Of a stretch of DNA of 64,000 bases, positions 48,734 to 58,040 are shown in pieces. Under the pieces are notes generated by a model. It was not told the origin of the DNA. It saw nothing but the letters and a program-made list of their open reading frames with translations, and searched no databases. Numbering within the stretch: position 1 is the stretch's first letter; every line of letters starts with the position of its first letter. A program made the position numbers and the translations under genes. The stretch spans positions 1-64,000 of the forward strand of contig JAEWBB010000013.1 of the NCBI GenBank assembly GCA_023391375.1, written 5' to 3'. The DNA is from Pseudomonadota bacterium. GTDB lineage: Bacteria; Pseudomonadota; Alphaproteobacteria; Sphingomonadales; Sphingomonadaceae.

Positions 48734-49621
48734 ATGTGTGACGAATTCACGCCCGAGGAAGACGCCGCCTGGCTCAAGGCGAAGGGCCGGATGACGCGGC
48801 GTGAAGTGACGCTGGCCGGGGGTGCGGTGGCCGCCGCCTCGCTCGCCGCCTGCGCGCCCATCGCGTCCGGCGCCGCGCCTGCCGGCCTCATCGAACGCGC
48901 GGTATCGATCCCGATGGCCGGCGGCAGGACCGCAGACGGCTTCTTCGTACGCCCGGCATCGGGCCGCCATCCGGCGATCCTGTTGTGGCCCGACATCGCC
49001 GGCCTTCGCGAGGCGTTCCGTGAGGCCTCGCGCCGCCTGGCGGCGGCGGGCTATGCCGTGCTGGCGGTCAACCATTACTACCGCTCGGCCATGGCGCCGG
49101 TGCTGCCCGAAGGCGTCACCTGGGGCAGCCCCGAGGGGCGCAAGCTGATCGAGCCGATGGGCAAGCTGCTGACCCCCGAAGCCTACGCCGCCGATGCCCG
49201 TGACTATGTCGCCTGGCTCGACCGGCAGGCCGGCGTCGACACCCGCCGCGGGATCGGCAGCGTCGGCCATTGCATGACCGGCAGCGCGACGATCCGCGCC
49301 GCCGCCGCGGTGCCGGCCCGGGTGCGCGCCGCCGCCTCGTTCCACGGCGGCGGGCTGGTCAGCGACAAGCCGGACAGCCCGCACCTCCTCATTCCGGCCA
49401 CCCGCGCCGCCTTCCTGTTCGCGATCGCCCAGAACGACGACGAGAAGCAGCCGGAGGCCAAGACCGTGCTCAAGGACACCGCGGCCAAGGCCGGGCGGCC
49501 GGCGGAGGTCGAGGTCTATCCCGCCCGCCACGGCTGGACCACACTCGACAGCCAGGTCTACGACGCGGTCCAGGCGGAACGGGCGTGGAGTCGGACCAGG
49601 GCCTTGTTTTCGGGGCTTTAA
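48734..49621 (+). CDS. Exported dienelactone hydrolase family protein (Tat-type lipoprotein)
   Basis: A 295-residue alpha/beta hydrolase with a long N-region and a Tat-like signal RMTRREVTLAGGAVAA ending in lipobox LAAC (Cys40). The N-terminal CDEFTPEEDAAWL is typical of exported homologues. The nucleophile elbow is VGHCMTGS (Cys), the acid is near QNDDEKQPEA and the base His in PARHGWTT. The substrate is unknown. It is a distinct paralogue of the cytosolic enzyme at 18.7-19.4 kb. GGAG precedes the ATG. Confidence 0.87.
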   Translation: MCDEFTPEEDAAWLKAKGRMTRREVTLAGGAVAAASLAACAPIASGAAPAGLIERAVSIPMAGGRTADGFFVRPASGRHPAILLWPDIAGLREAFREASRRLAAAGYAVLAVNHYYRSAMAPVLPEGVTWGSPEGRKLIEPMGKLLTPEAYAADARDYVAWLDRQAGVDTRRGIGSVGHCMTGSATIRAAAAVPARVRAAASFHGGGLVSDKPDSPHLLIPATRAAFLFAIAQNDDEKQPEAKTVLKDTAAKAGRPAEVEVYPARHGWTTLDSQVYDAVQAERAWSRTRALFSGL

Positions 49622-49655
49622 GCCACTGATAACCGCTAGCTCCTAAGGTCGCCTC

Positions 49656-49859
49656 ATGGTCCCGATGAAGCACAGCGCGGTCTTCAGGAGCCGCTGGTTC
49701 GCCCTGCTGTGGGCCGCCGGCATCCTGTGGTTCGCCTACGATATGGCCGGCACCGCGCCGGCCGACGGGAACGGCGCCGCCGTGGCCACCGACGCCACCG
49801 GCGCCGAGGTCACCAACGCCGACATGCGCGAACTTCAACAGGCGATCGACGGCATCTAG
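49656..49859 (+). CDS. Small single-helix membrane protein, function unknown
   Basis: A 67-residue protein with one N-terminal helix (RWFALLWAAGILWFAYDMAG) and an Ala/Asp/Thr-rich tail ending MRELQQAIDGI. AAGG lies 8 nt before the ATG at 49656; a second ATG at 49665 is also possible. No family recognised. It sits between two unrelated exported proteins and may be separately transcribed. Confidence 0.55.
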   Translation: MVPMKHSAVFRSRWFALLWAAGILWFAYDMAGTAPADGNGAAVATDATGAEVTNADMRELQQAIDGI

Positions 49860-49925
49860 CGGCGCATTGACGCTCGGCCAGCCCGCGCGCATCTTCCGGC
49901 CCGTTCGCGTCAGGGGAGCTCCGCC

Positions 49926-50420
49926 ATGAAGACCGCCGCCGTTGCCACCATTCTCCTGTGCTGTGCCGCGACGGCGTTGGCCGCGCCCAAGGGCCTGCGC
50001 GTCCCGGGCGGCGAGCCGCGCCCGTTCGCCTTCACCGTCACCGACCTCGAGATCGAACCACCGGCCAAGCGAACCGACGGCGCGGCGACCGCGAAGGTCA
50101 CGCTGACGCCGGTTCGCCCGTCGGCGCAGCTTCGGGAGATGGAGGTGCGGCTGGTCTATGACGATCGCGGGTTCGGCGGGTCGGGTCGCTTCCGCCGCGA
50201 CGCGCCGCAGCCGCGCGACCTGCCCAAGGGCTCGGTACGCTATGTCGCCTATCCGGAAACGGCGCGCATCGGTTGCATAGACCCGCTCCAGGCGCGGCAG
50301 GTCGTGGTGGTGGAATTTGACGAGGGCGGGCGGCACCTGTCGGAATTGCATGTCCTGCCCTTCACCTGGCTGGACCAGTACCCGACGCTCGACGGGCGAT
50401 GCCACATTCCGAAATCGTAA
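49926..50420 (+). CDS. Periplasmic protein of unknown function
   Basis: A 164-residue exported protein: Sec signal peptide to about residue 19 (ATALAAPKG), then a beta-rich mature part with two cysteines (RIGCIDP and DGRCHIPKS) likely to form a disulfide. LEIEPPAKRTDGAATAKVTLTP and VRYVAYPETARIGC are conserved-looking stretches. No family recognised. A GGGGAG site precedes the ATG. The downstream UrcA gene is convergent, 51 nt away. Confidence 0.7.
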   Translation: MKTAAVATILLCCAATALAAPKGLRVPGGEPRPFAFTVTDLEIEPPAKRTDGAATAKVTLTPVRPSAQLREMEVRLVYDDRGFGGSGRFRRDAPQPRDLPKGSVRYVAYPETARIGCIDPLQARQVVVVEFDEGGRHLSELHVLPFTWLDQYPTLDGRCHIPKS

Positions 50421-50471
50421 GGGGAGCGCCCTGCGGCCCGCGCGGTCGTGGCGGGGGCCGGGCGGGGAGCT

Positions 50472-50846
50472 TTAGAACGCCGCGGCGACGCGGATCGCGG
50501 TGTTAAGCGCGATCGACTGGCCATTCTCGGCACGGGCAATCGCTGAGGCGATTTGCGGCCGCGCGTTGATGCGGGCGTTATAGATGCAGGTCGACCGGTC
50601 AGTCATGTCGAGCACCGGCGAGAAATCCTGCGCCTTGCACACCTTCAGGCTGGCCTCGTCGACCCGCGCTTGGAGCACGGCGCGGCCATTGTCATCGCGC
50701 AGGTTAAGGTCGCTGAACGGCACCCGGATCGAATGCGGGGCAGGAGCGACGACGGTGACCAGCGGGCCGGCGGCGGTCGCAGGGGAAAGGGCCAACAGCG
50801 ATGCCGCGCAAAGGGCCAGCGGCAAGCGGACGAACGCATGTGTCAT
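50472..50846 (-). CDS. UrcA family protein
   Basis: A 124-residue exported protein of the UrcA family, common in sphingomonads and of unknown function. Signal peptide to about residue 26. The family pattern SIRVPFSDLNLRDDNGRAVLQARVDEA is followed by KVCKAQDF and DRSTCIYNARINARPQI with the two cysteines. GGAGA precedes the ATG at 50846. Upstream in-frame ATG at 50924 lacks support. Probably monocistronic. Confidence 0.85.
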   Translation of the reverse strand: MTHAFVRLPLALCAASLLALSPATAAGPLVTVVAPAPHSIRVPFSDLNLRDDNGRAVLQARVDEASLKVCKAQDFSPVLDMTDRSTCIYNARINARPQIASAIARAENGQSIALNTAIRVAAAF

Positions 50847-51024
50847 GATCGTCTCCTTTTCCGTCCCGAGGATGGGGAGAAATCGGGACAGGCGCACTTT
50901 CCTCCCCCGGCCGGCGATCGTCACGCGGCGTTAGACGTGTAACAGGGCACGGAATCGACGAATCGGGGTTTTCGTGGCCGGACGGGCGCGCTGCATCGAC
51001 GAGCGGAAGCTGTCCGAGCGCGAC

Positions 51025-51840
51025 TCAGGTCGCGAAGCCGGGATCCATCCGGTAGGCCTTGCGCAGCAACGCCGGCCACGCCAGCAGGCGCGCGCCGACT
51101 TTCAGTCCCGCCGCGCCTTGCTCCGCCGCGATCTCGGGCGTGCCCTGCGGCGGGTTGTTGCACTTGTCGCCGGCCGACAGCGCCATGATCTGCGCCTGGC
51201 AGGCGCGCTCGATGAAATAGAGTTTCACGAAGCATTCGCCGACGCTTTCGCCGACCGCCAGCGTGCCGTGATTGCGCAAGATCATGCCGCCCTTGTCGCC
51301 CAGGTCCTCGACCAGCCTCTCGCGCTCCTCGAGGTCGGTGGCGACGCCTTCATAATCATGAAACGCGAGGTCGGAGCGGACCAGCATCGCCGTCTGGGTC
51401 AGCGGCAGCAGCCCGTCCTCGTGCGCGCTGACCGCCTGCCCCGCCGGCGTGTGGAGGTGCATCACCGCCTGCGCATCGTCGCGCGCCATGTGGATCGCCG
51501 AGTGGATGGTGAAACCGGCGGGGTTGGTGATGAACGGCGTGGGGTCGACCGGGTTGCCCTGCACGTCGACCTTGACCAGCGAGCTTGCCGTCACTTCCTC
51601 GAACATCAGCTGGTAGGGGTTCAGCAGGAAGTGATGCTCCGGACCGGGGATTCGGGCCGAAAGATGGGTGAAGATGAGGTCGTCCCAGCCGTAATGCGCG
51701 ACCAGGCGGTAGGCGGCAGCGAGGTCGACGCGGATTTTCCACTCTTCATCGCTGACCTTGCCCTTCATCGACGGGATGTCGAGCGAGGACAGCGCCTCGA
51801 CATTCTCCATGCCTCTGTTCATCGATTCGGCGCGGTTCAT
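51025..51840 (-). CDS. Class II aldolase/adducin family protein
   Basis: A 271-residue zinc-dependent aldolase-fold protein. The first metal histidine pair is in VMHLHTPAGQAVS and the third ligand in ILRNHGTLAVG. TNPAGFTIHSAIHMAR and THLSARIPG are typical. Homologues include putative L-fuculose-phosphate aldolases and unannotated aldolases; the substrate is unknown. The start at 51840 overlaps the maiA stop by 4 nt, so the pair is cotranscribed and may act in one catabolic route. Confidence 0.85.
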   Translation of the reverse strand: MNRAESMNRGMENVEALSSLDIPSMKGKVSDEEWKIRVDLAAAYRLVAHYGWDDLIFTHLSARIPGPEHHFLLNPYQLMFEEVTASSLVKVDVQGNPVDPTPFITNPAGFTIHSAIHMARDDAQAVMHLHTPAGQAVSAHEDGLLPLTQTAMLVRSDLAFHDYEGVATDLEERERLVEDLGDKGGMILRNHGTLAVGESVGECFVKLYFIERACQAQIMALSAGDKCNNPPQGTPEIAAEQGAAGLKVGARLLAWPALLRKAYRMDPGFAT

Positions 51841-52478
51841 GCGGGTTGCTCCTGGCGGTCGGGGTGGGCGGCGGCGAACGCCGGGTGGGCGCTGGCCGTT
51901 TCGTCGGCGCGCCTGAGGGTCGGGAACTGGGCGATCGGCACCGAAAATCGGCGCGCGTTGTAAAGCTGCGGAACGAGGCAGATGTCGGCGAGCGTCGGCG
52001 CATCGCCGAACAGGAAGGCCCCGGCGCGCGGCGCGGCCATCGCTTCGAGCGCACCCAGCCCTTCGGTGATCCAGTGCCGGTACCAGGCGTCCTTGGCATC
52101 CTCGTCCTGGCCGAGCGGCCCGGTGAGATATTTCAGCACACGCAAATTGTTGAGCGGGTGGATGTCGCAGGCCACCGCCAACGCCAGCGCCAACACGTGG
52201 GAGCGGTCGGCCGGGTCGGACGGGACGAACCGCGGCTCCTCCACCTTGGCGTCGAGGTAGTCGCAGATCGCCAGGCTCTGCACCAGGCGGTGGCCGTCGA
52301 TCTCCAGCATGGGGATCAGGCCCTGTGGCGCGAGCGCGCGATAGTCCGCCTGCTTTTGCTCCGCCTGGGCCAGGTTCACCGGCCGCGATTCGTAGGCGAT
52401 CCCCTTGAGCCCCAGCGCGATCCGCACACGGTAGGCGGCGGACGACCGGTAATAATCGTAGAGGATCGGCTTGCTCAT
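51837..52478 (-). CDS. maiA: Maleylacetoacetate isomerase (zeta-class glutathione transferase)
   Basis: A 213-residue zeta-class GST that isomerises maleylacetoacetate (or maleylpyruvate) to the fumaryl form. The glutathione-site signature YYRSSAAYRVRIALGLKG is at residues 9-26, then QGLIPMLEIDG and QSLAICDYLD. The C-terminal helical domain ACDIHPLNNLRVLKYL is also zeta-class. Neither homogentisate dioxygenase nor fumarylacetoacetase is nearby, so the pathway context is unclear. The downstream class II aldolase overlaps by 4 nt. Confidence 0.9.
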   Translation of the reverse strand: MSKPILYDYYRSSAAYRVRIALGLKGIAYESRPVNLAQAEQKQADYRALAPQGLIPMLEIDGHRLVQSLAICDYLDAKVEEPRFVPSDPADRSHVLALALAVACDIHPLNNLRVLKYLTGPLGQDEDAKDAWYRHWITEGLGALEAMAAPRAGAFLFGDAPTLADICLVPQLYNARRFSVPIAQFPTLRRADETASAHPAFAAAHPDRQEQPA

Positions 52479-52580
52479 CGCGGCCGACTAAGCGCCGCGA
52501 CGCGCGCGCCGTCAATCGTCCTGCGACCGAAATGGCTTTTCGGGCGTTGGAGGCGGTGTCGACAAAAGGAGAAGAGAGCG

Positions 52581-52835
52581 ATGAGCACGTTCGAGAACAT
52601 CCGCGAACATATGGAAGTGATCGGCGCCGACGGCGTCCATGTCGGCACCGTCGACCATATCGACGGCGACCGCATCAAGCTGACCAAGAAGGACAGCGGC
52701 GAAGGGAGCCATGAGGGCCATCACCACTACATCAGCCGCGGGCTGGTCGCCGACATCGAGGGCGACAAGGTGCGCCTGTCGGCCAATGCCGACGTCGCCG
52801 TGACGTTCGAGGAAGAGGAAGACGAAGGCGCCTGA
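52581..52835 (+). CDS. DUF2171 protein
   Basis: An 84-residue small soluble protein of the DUF2171 family, abundant in sphingomonads. The family core is IREHMEVIGADGVHVGTVDHID, followed by DRIKLTKKDS and HHYISRGLVADIEGDKVRLS. A His-rich patch (SHEGHHHY) is characteristic. The C-terminus is very acidic. Function unknown, possibly PRC-barrel-like. A strong AAGGAGAAGAGAG site precedes the ATG at 52581. Divergent from maiA. Confidence 0.88.
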   Translation: MSTFENIREHMEVIGADGVHVGTVDHIDGDRIKLTKKDSGEGSHEGHHHYISRGLVADIEGDKVRLSANADVAVTFEEEEDEGA

Positions 52836-52842
52836 GCGCGCC

Positions 52843-53250
52843 TCAAGCCGTCATGAAGGGTGCCACCACGTCCGGGGGCACCCTCAGCGGCCGTCCGGTC
52901 TGCCGGTCGAGGATGGCCCATTGGGTGACCGCCCGAACGCGCGGGCGTCCGTCCTCGCCGATGAATTCCATGTGCCGGTCGAACCGCGCACCGCGCGGCG
53001 CCTCGCCGACCCACGTCCGGCCGGTGACCGTTTCGCCCGGCAGCACCGCGCGCAGATAGTCGATCTCGTGCCGCACCACGACCCAGACGTAGCGATCATG
53101 ATCCCCGGGCCGCGCGACCGCATGCCAGTGCGCCACCGCCACCGTCTGGATCCACTGCACCCACACCGCATTGTTGACATGGCCCAACTCGTCGATGTCG
53201 TCCTCACTCGCCGTGAGGCGCATTTCGAAGACGGGACGGTCGGCGCTCAT
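52843..53250 (-). CDS. Acyl-CoA thioesterase (hot-dog fold, 4HBT-like)
   Basis: A 135-residue hot-dog-fold thioesterase. The catalytic loop SEDDIDELGHVNNAVWVQW matches the 4-hydroxybenzoyl-CoA thioesterase type (Asp and the HVNN turn). VVRHEIDYLRAVLPGETVTG is the following strand region. The acyl substrate is unknown. The ATG at 53250 overlaps the oligopeptidase B stop by 4 nt, so it is the second gene of a two-gene operon. Confidence 0.87.
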   Translation of the reverse strand: MSADRPVFEMRLTASEDDIDELGHVNNAVWVQWIQTVAVAHWHAVARPGDHDRYVWVVVRHEIDYLRAVLPGETVTGRTWVGEAPRGARFDRHMEFIGEDGRPRVRAVTQWAILDRQTGRPLRVPPDVVAPFMTA

Positions 53251-55313
53251 TCGCCGATCTGGCTGATGACGAAGCTGTAAGCCTCTGCGACTTCGAACAG
53301 CGAATTCCAGCGACCCGACTTGCCCCCGTGGCCGGCACCCATGTTGATCTTGAGGAGCAGCAGATTGTCGTCGGTCTTGGTCGCGCGCAGTTTGGCGGCC
53401 CACTTGGCAGGCTCCCAGTAAGTCACGCGCGGGTCGGTCAGGCCGCCGGTGATCAGCATCGGCGGATAGGCCTGAGCCTTCACATTGTCGTAAGGGCTGT
53501 AGCTCTTGATGAGCGCGAAGGCTTCGGGATCCGTGATCGGGTTGCCCCATTCGTTCCATTCGCCCGGGGTGAGCGGCAGGGTGTCGTCGAGCATGGTGCT
53601 GAGCACGTCGACGAACGGCACGTCGGCGACGACCGCGCCATACAGCTCCGGCGCCTGGTTGACGATCGCGCCCATCAGCTCGCCGCCCGCCGAACCGCCC
53701 TGCGCGGCCACCCTGCCCGCCTTGGCATAGCCGGCGTCAATCAAACCGCGCGTCACGTCGACGAAATCGTTGAACGTGTTGGTGCGGGCCTTCAGCTTGC
53801 CGTCGAGGAACCACTGGTAACCAAGGTCGTCGCCGCCACGGATGTGGGCGATGGCGTAGGCATAGCCGCGGTCGACCAGGCTGAGCCGCGAGGTGGAAAA
53901 GGCCGGCGGTATGGCGTGTCCGTAGGCGCCATAGGCATAGACGAACAGCTTGCCCGACCCGTCCTTGGTGAAGTCCTTGCGGCGCATGATGCTGACCGGC
54001 ACCCGCTTGCCGTCGCGCGCCTCGATCATGAGGCGCTCGGTCACGTACTGCGACGCGTCGTAGCCCGACGGGATTTCCTGGACCTTGAGCACCTCCAGCC
54101 GCTGCTCGGCCGGGTGATAGTCGTAGACCGTGGTCGGCGTGACCATGGAGGCATAGCCGATGCGGTAGGCGGCCGGCGCATATTCGGGGTTGCCGGCGAA
54201 GGCCGTGGAATAGCTCGCCTCCTCGAACGGCACGCGCGTTTCGGCACCGGTTGAGTAATCGCGAAGGACGAGCTGGTCGAGGCCGTCGACCCGGCACGTC
54301 ACCAGCATATGGTCGCGGTGGGTGGTGAGGTCGGTGATGTAGGTGTCGTCGCTGCCCGGGATGACCGTGTCCCAGTCGCCCGGCGCGGCGGGATCGGCCT
54401 TCTTGACCGCGAAATTGACATGGTCCTCATTGGTCAGGACCCACAGCGACCCGTGCGCACTGTCGATGCCGTACTGCTGGTCCGGAACGCGGCCGCGCAC
54501 CAGCGCCGGCGCGGCGGACGGATCGGCGGTCGGGACCAGGCGGATCTCGTTCGAGCTGTTCTCGCCGGTGTTGACGATAATCCACTGCTGGTCGGTCGAC
54601 TTGCTGACCGAGACGGAGAAAGCGAGGTCGTCCTTCTCCTCGTAGATGGTGTGCGCCTGGGCCGGGTCGTCACCGATCCGGTGATAGCACGCGCGATAGC
54701 TGCGCCACTGGTCGTTGACCTCGGTGAACACGACGCCGCCGCTGTCGGCCGAAAAGATCAGCGCGCCGATGCCGACCTCGGTCACCGTCTCGATCGCGTC
54801 GCCAGTGGCGAAGTCGTGGATGGTCAGCTTGAAGCGTTCCGACCCGTCGTCGTCGACCAGCACCGCGAATTTCGTCGCGTCGGGGCTGATCGCCAGCGCA
54901 CCGAGGCGGTAATAGTCGTGGCCCTCGGCGGCCGCGTTTTCGGAGTAGAACAGCTTGTCCTCGCCGCCGGCGAGCGGGCGCCGGTACCAGTCGCGGTACT
55001 GCGTCCCTTCCTTGAACGCCGACCAGTAGGTGAAGTCGCCGCGGGGCAAGGGAACGGTGCTTTCGTCTTCCTTGATGCGGCCCTTCATTTCTTCGAACAG
55101 CGCCTCAGTCTCACGCTCGTGCGGCTTCATCGCCGCATCGAAATAGGCGTTCTCGGCCTTCAAATAGTCGAGGACCTCGCTGTCGGTGACGTTCGGGTAA
55201 CCGGGATCGCGCAGCCACGCCCACGGATCCTCGACGGTGACGCCGTGACGCTCGAACGAATGGGGCTTGGTCGCCGCGATGGGCGGGGCGGGAAGGTCGC
55301 GGGCTTTCGTCAT
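53247..55313 (-). CDS. ptrB: Oligopeptidase B (S9A serine peptidase)
   Basis: A 688-residue prolyl-oligopeptidase-family enzyme cleaving small peptides after basic residues. N-terminal VEDPWAWLRDP starts a seven-bladed propeller. The catalytic domain has AAQGGSAGGELMGA (nucleophile Ser), the Asp in GGLTDPRVTYWEPAKW and His in MGAGHGGKSG. The ATG at 55313 (MTKARDLPAPP) is chosen; the open frame continues far upstream only as antisense to the aminopeptidase P gene. No signal peptide, so cytosolic. Divergent from that gene with 87 nt between starts. Confidence 0.94.
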   Translation of the reverse strand: MTKARDLPAPPIAATKPHSFERHGVTVEDPWAWLRDPGYPNVTDSEVLDYLKAENAYFDAAMKPHERETEALFEEMKGRIKEDESTVPLPRGDFTYWSAFKEGTQYRDWYRRPLAGGEDKLFYSENAAAEGHDYYRLGALAISPDATKFAVLVDDDGSERFKLTIHDFATGDAIETVTEVGIGALIFSADSGGVVFTEVNDQWRSYRACYHRIGDDPAQAHTIYEEKDDLAFSVSVSKSTDQQWIIVNTGENSSNEIRLVPTADPSAAPALVRGRVPDQQYGIDSAHGSLWVLTNEDHVNFAVKKADPAAPGDWDTVIPGSDDTYITDLTTHRDHMLVTCRVDGLDQLVLRDYSTGAETRVPFEEASYSTAFAGNPEYAPAAYRIGYASMVTPTTVYDYHPAEQRLEVLKVQEIPSGYDASQYVTERLMIEARDGKRVPVSIMRRKDFTKDGSGKLFVYAYGAYGHAIPPAFSTSRLSLVDRGYAYAIAHIRGGDDLGYQWFLDGKLKARTNTFNDFVDVTRGLIDAGYAKAGRVAAQGGSAGGELMGAIVNQAPELYGAVVADVPFVDVLSTMLDDTLPLTPGEWNEWGNPITDPEAFALIKSYSPYDNVKAQAYPPMLITGGLTDPRVTYWEPAKWAAKLRATKTDDNLLLLKINMGAGHGGKSGRWNSLFEVAEAYSFVISQIGE

Positions 55314-55400
55314 CGGACCCGCTTCAAGCAAGGGCGGCGGTTTCCGTCCAGTGCCAAAGCGCGTTAAAGGGGCGCCAAGCCCACACCCACGGAGTCTTTC

Positions 55401-57194
55401 ATGTCCAGCTATGCCGACCGCCTCAACGCCCTTCGCGAACAGCTGAAGCGCGACGCCCTCGACGGGTTCGTCGTGCCGCTGACCGACGAGCATATGAGCG
55501 AATATGTCGGCGCCTATGCCCAGCGGCTGGCCTGGCTGACCGGGTTCAAGGGCTCGGCCGGCAGCGCGGTCGTGCTGCCCGAAGAGGCGGCGATCTTCAC
55601 CGACGGGCGTTACACCATTCAGGTTCGCCAGCAGGTAGACGGCAAGACGTGGAGCTACCAGTCGGTGCCGGACACCAGCGCCGCTCAGTGGCTGCGCGAA
55701 CACGCGCCGAAGGGGGCGAAGATCGGTTTCGACCCGTGGCTGCACACCGCCGAATGGGTCAAGGTTGCGACCAAGCAGCTGGCGGCCAAGGGCGCCGAAC
55801 TGGTGGCGGTGGGCGAAAACCCGATCGACAAGGTGTGGGCCGACCGGCCGCAGCCGTCGAAGGCGCACCTCGTGGTGCAAGGCGAGAAGCTCGCGGGCCA
55901 GTCGTCGGCGGACAAGCGGCAGGCGATGGCCGAGTGGCTGACCCAGAACGGGGCCGACGCGGCGGTGCTGGCGGCGCTCGACTCGATCGCCTGGACCTTC
56001 AACCTGCGCGGCGCTGACGTCGACCATACGCCGGTCGCGCTGGCCTATGCGCTGGTGCGCAGCGACGGCACCGCCGACCTGTTCGTCGATCCGGACAAGG
56101 TCGGGGACGAGGTCCGCAAGTTCCTCGGCAACGGCGTGCGGCTGCACGACCGCGACGCATTCGAGGGCGCGCTGTCGGAATTTAAGGACAAGCTGGTCGC
56201 GGTCGACCCGGAACGATCGGTCGCCGCTATCCCCCGCGCGCTGGAGCGGGCTGGCGCGCGGGTGTGGGCCGTGCGCGATCCCGCCGTTTTGCCCAAGGCG
56301 ATCAAGAACGGCGCCGAAGTCGCCGGCCACCGCGCCGCGCAGGCGCGCGACGGCGCGGCCGTGTCGCGGTTCCTCAAATGGGTCGACGACACCGCGCCGG
56401 CCGGCGAGCTCGACGAGATGATTGCCGCCGACAAGCTGGAATCGCTCCGCCGTGAGCATGGCGACCTCAAGGACCTCTCGTTCGACACCATCTCCGCCTA
56501 TGGCCCCAACGGTGCCTTGCCGCACTACAAGGGGACGGCGGAATCGAACCTCAAGTTCAAGCCCGGCACGCTCTACCTGGTCGATTCGGGCGGGCAGTAT
56601 GAGGACGGAACGACCGACATCACCCGCACCGTGCCGATCGGCAAGCCGACGGCCGAGATGATCGACCGCTTCACCCGCGTGCTGCAGGGCCATATCGCCA
56701 TCGCCACGGCCATCTTCCCCAAGGGCACGCGCGGCACCCAGCTCGACAGCTTCGCCCGCCGCCCGCTGTGGGAGGCCGGATGCGACTATGCCCACGGGAC
56801 CGGCCATGGCGTCGGTGCCTTCCTCGCGGTCCACGAAGGGCCGCAGCGCATCTCGCCGGCCGGGTCGAGCCAGTCGGGCGGCGACGAGCCGCTGCAGGCA
56901 GGCATGATCCTGTCCAACGAGCCGGGCTACTACAAGGACAACGACTACGGCATCCGGATCGAGAACCTGGTGCTGGTCGTCGATCACCCGATCCCGGGCG
57001 GCGACAAGGGCACGCTCGGCTTCGAGACGCTGACCTTCGTGCCGATCGACCGGCGGCTGATCGATGTCGCGATGCTCAGCGACAAGGAACGGCGCTGGGT
57101 CGACGATTACCATCAGGACGTGCTGCGCAAGATCGGCGGCCAGCTCGAGGGCGACGACCTCGCCTGGCTCGAGGCGCAGTGCGCGCCGCTTTGA
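55401..57194 (+). CDS. Xaa-Pro aminopeptidase (aminopeptidase P, M24B)
   Basis: A 597-residue three-domain aminopeptidase P that removes N-terminal residues preceding proline. Two N-terminal creatinase-like domains are followed by the pita-bread catalytic domain. Metal ligands are visible in YLVDSGGQYEDGTTDITRTV (two Asp), GTGHGVGAFLAVHEGPQ (His, and its partner His), SNEPGYYKDNDYG (Glu) and GIRIENLVLVV (Glu). Length matches the long eukaryote-like form common in alphaproteobacteria. A VOC-family gene follows 13 nt later. Confidence 0.94.
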   Translation: MSSYADRLNALREQLKRDALDGFVVPLTDEHMSEYVGAYAQRLAWLTGFKGSAGSAVVLPEEAAIFTDGRYTIQVRQQVDGKTWSYQSVPDTSAAQWLREHAPKGAKIGFDPWLHTAEWVKVATKQLAAKGAELVAVGENPIDKVWADRPQPSKAHLVVQGEKLAGQSSADKRQAMAEWLTQNGADAAVLAALDSIAWTFNLRGADVDHTPVALAYALVRSDGTADLFVDPDKVGDEVRKFLGNGVRLHDRDAFEGALSEFKDKLVAVDPERSVAAIPRALERAGARVWAVRDPAVLPKAIKNGAEVAGHRAAQARDGAAVSRFLKWVDDTAPAGELDEMIAADKLESLRREHGDLKDLSFDTISAYGPNGALPHYKGTAESNLKFKPGTLYLVDSGGQYEDGTTDITRTVPIGKPTAEMIDRFTRVLQGHIAIATAIFPKGTRGTQLDSFARRPLWEAGCDYAHGTGHGVGAFLAVHEGPQRISPAGSSQSGGDEPLQAGMILSNEPGYYKDNDYGIRIENLVLVVDHPIPGGDKGTLGFETLTFVPIDRRLIDVAMLSDKERRWVDDYHQDVLRKIGGQLEGDDLAWLEAQCAPL

Positions 57195-57207
57195 AGAGGA
57201 TGAATCG

Positions 57208-57588
57208 ATGATCGGCTATGTGACGCTCGGCACCAACGACCGCGAGAAGTCGGCGAAATTCTACGATGCCGTCCTGTCCGAACTCGGCGTCGGGCGGATG
57301 ATGGAGAACGAGCAGTTCATCGCCTGGGGCGAGCCCGGCGGCGGGACCGGCATCGGCATCACCCGCCCGTTCGACGAGCAGGCAGCGAGCGTCGGTAACG
57401 GCACCATGGTCGCGCTCGAAGCGAAGGACCATGCCCAGGTGGACAGGGTGTACGAGGTGGCGCTGGCCAACGGCGGCACCTGCGAGGGCAAGCCGGGGGA
57501 GCGCTTCCCCGGTTTCTATGCCGCCTATTTCCGCGATCCCGACGGCAACAAGCTCAACATCCACAAGATGGACGCGCCGGAGGGCTGA
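57208..57588 (+). CDS. VOC/glyoxalase-like protein
   Basis: A 126-residue vicinal-oxygen-chelate-fold protein with two beta-alpha-beta-beta-beta modules. GYVTLGTNDREKSAKFYDAVL starts the first, and AAYFRDPDGNKLNIHK ends the second with the usual metal-ligand Glu position replaced by Asn (DPDGNKLN). It resembles lactoylglutathione-lyase-like proteins without proven activity. It starts 13 nt after the aminopeptidase P gene and is probably cotranscribed. Confidence 0.86.
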   Translation: MIGYVTLGTNDREKSAKFYDAVLSELGVGRMMENEQFIAWGEPGGGTGIGITRPFDEQAASVGNGTMVALEAKDHAQVDRVYEVALANGGTCEGKPGERFPGFYAAYFRDPDGNKLNIHKMDAPEG

Positions 57589-57609
57589 CCCGCGCGCCGC
57601 TGACGAGAA

Positions 57610-57738
57610 TCACTCGGCGTCGCGGGGCGATTCCTTTTCGGGGGCGACCGCCGGCTCGCGGCCCTGCGCCTTGCGGCGCCTGAGGTTGTCGCGCAGCGCG
57701 GCGGCGAGCCGCTCTTCCTTGGTGGGAGTCTTGGCCAT
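57610..57738 (-). CDS. Small basic protein, conserved-looking
   Basis: A 42-codon gene starting at 57738 with a GGGGAGG ribosome site. It encodes a strongly amphipathic basic helix (MAKTPTKEERLAAALRDNLR and RRKAQGR) and an acidic tail (PEKESPRDAE). The recurring Ala-Leu/Arg pattern suggests RNA or membrane association. I recall similar tiny genes in sphingomonads, but cannot confirm it here. It is convergent with the VOC gene. Confidence 0.6.
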   Translation of the reverse strand: MAKTPTKEERLAAALRDNLRRRKAQGREPAVAPEKESPRDAE

Positions 57739-57830
57739 GCCTCCCCGCTAAACTTTGCATGTCGCCACGCCAAGCGCCTTGACGGGGCCGCGGGGGTCAG
57801 CCATAGGCCCGCCCGTCTTTCCGACATCAT

Positions 57831-57904
<74 letters not shown>

Positions 57905-57905
<1 letters not shown>

Positions 57906-57948
57906 CCCTCTCAGCGAGACCATGCGGGGCATGGTCTGGCGAGAGGGT
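57905..57948 (+). terminator. Long imperfect hairpin after tRNA-Thr
   Basis: ACCCTCTC pairs with GAGAGGGT and AGACCATGC with GCATGGTCT, with small internal loops. It begins at the last base of the tRNA and has no U-tract, like the hairpin after tRNA-Pro. Confidence 0.55.
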
Positions 57949-58040
57949 CCCCCGGATGGGGTGAAAGTCAGCCGCGGCGCTCTTGCCCCTTCATCCGATA
58001 ATCCTTGCACCCCGCGCGCCCTCGTCCCAACAGCTTGGCG

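Noticed and set aside
55314..57113. Apparent N-terminal extension of oligopeptidase B to a 1288-residue protein.
   Set aside because: The extension is antisense to the aminopeptidase P gene and has no domain; the family start is at 55313.
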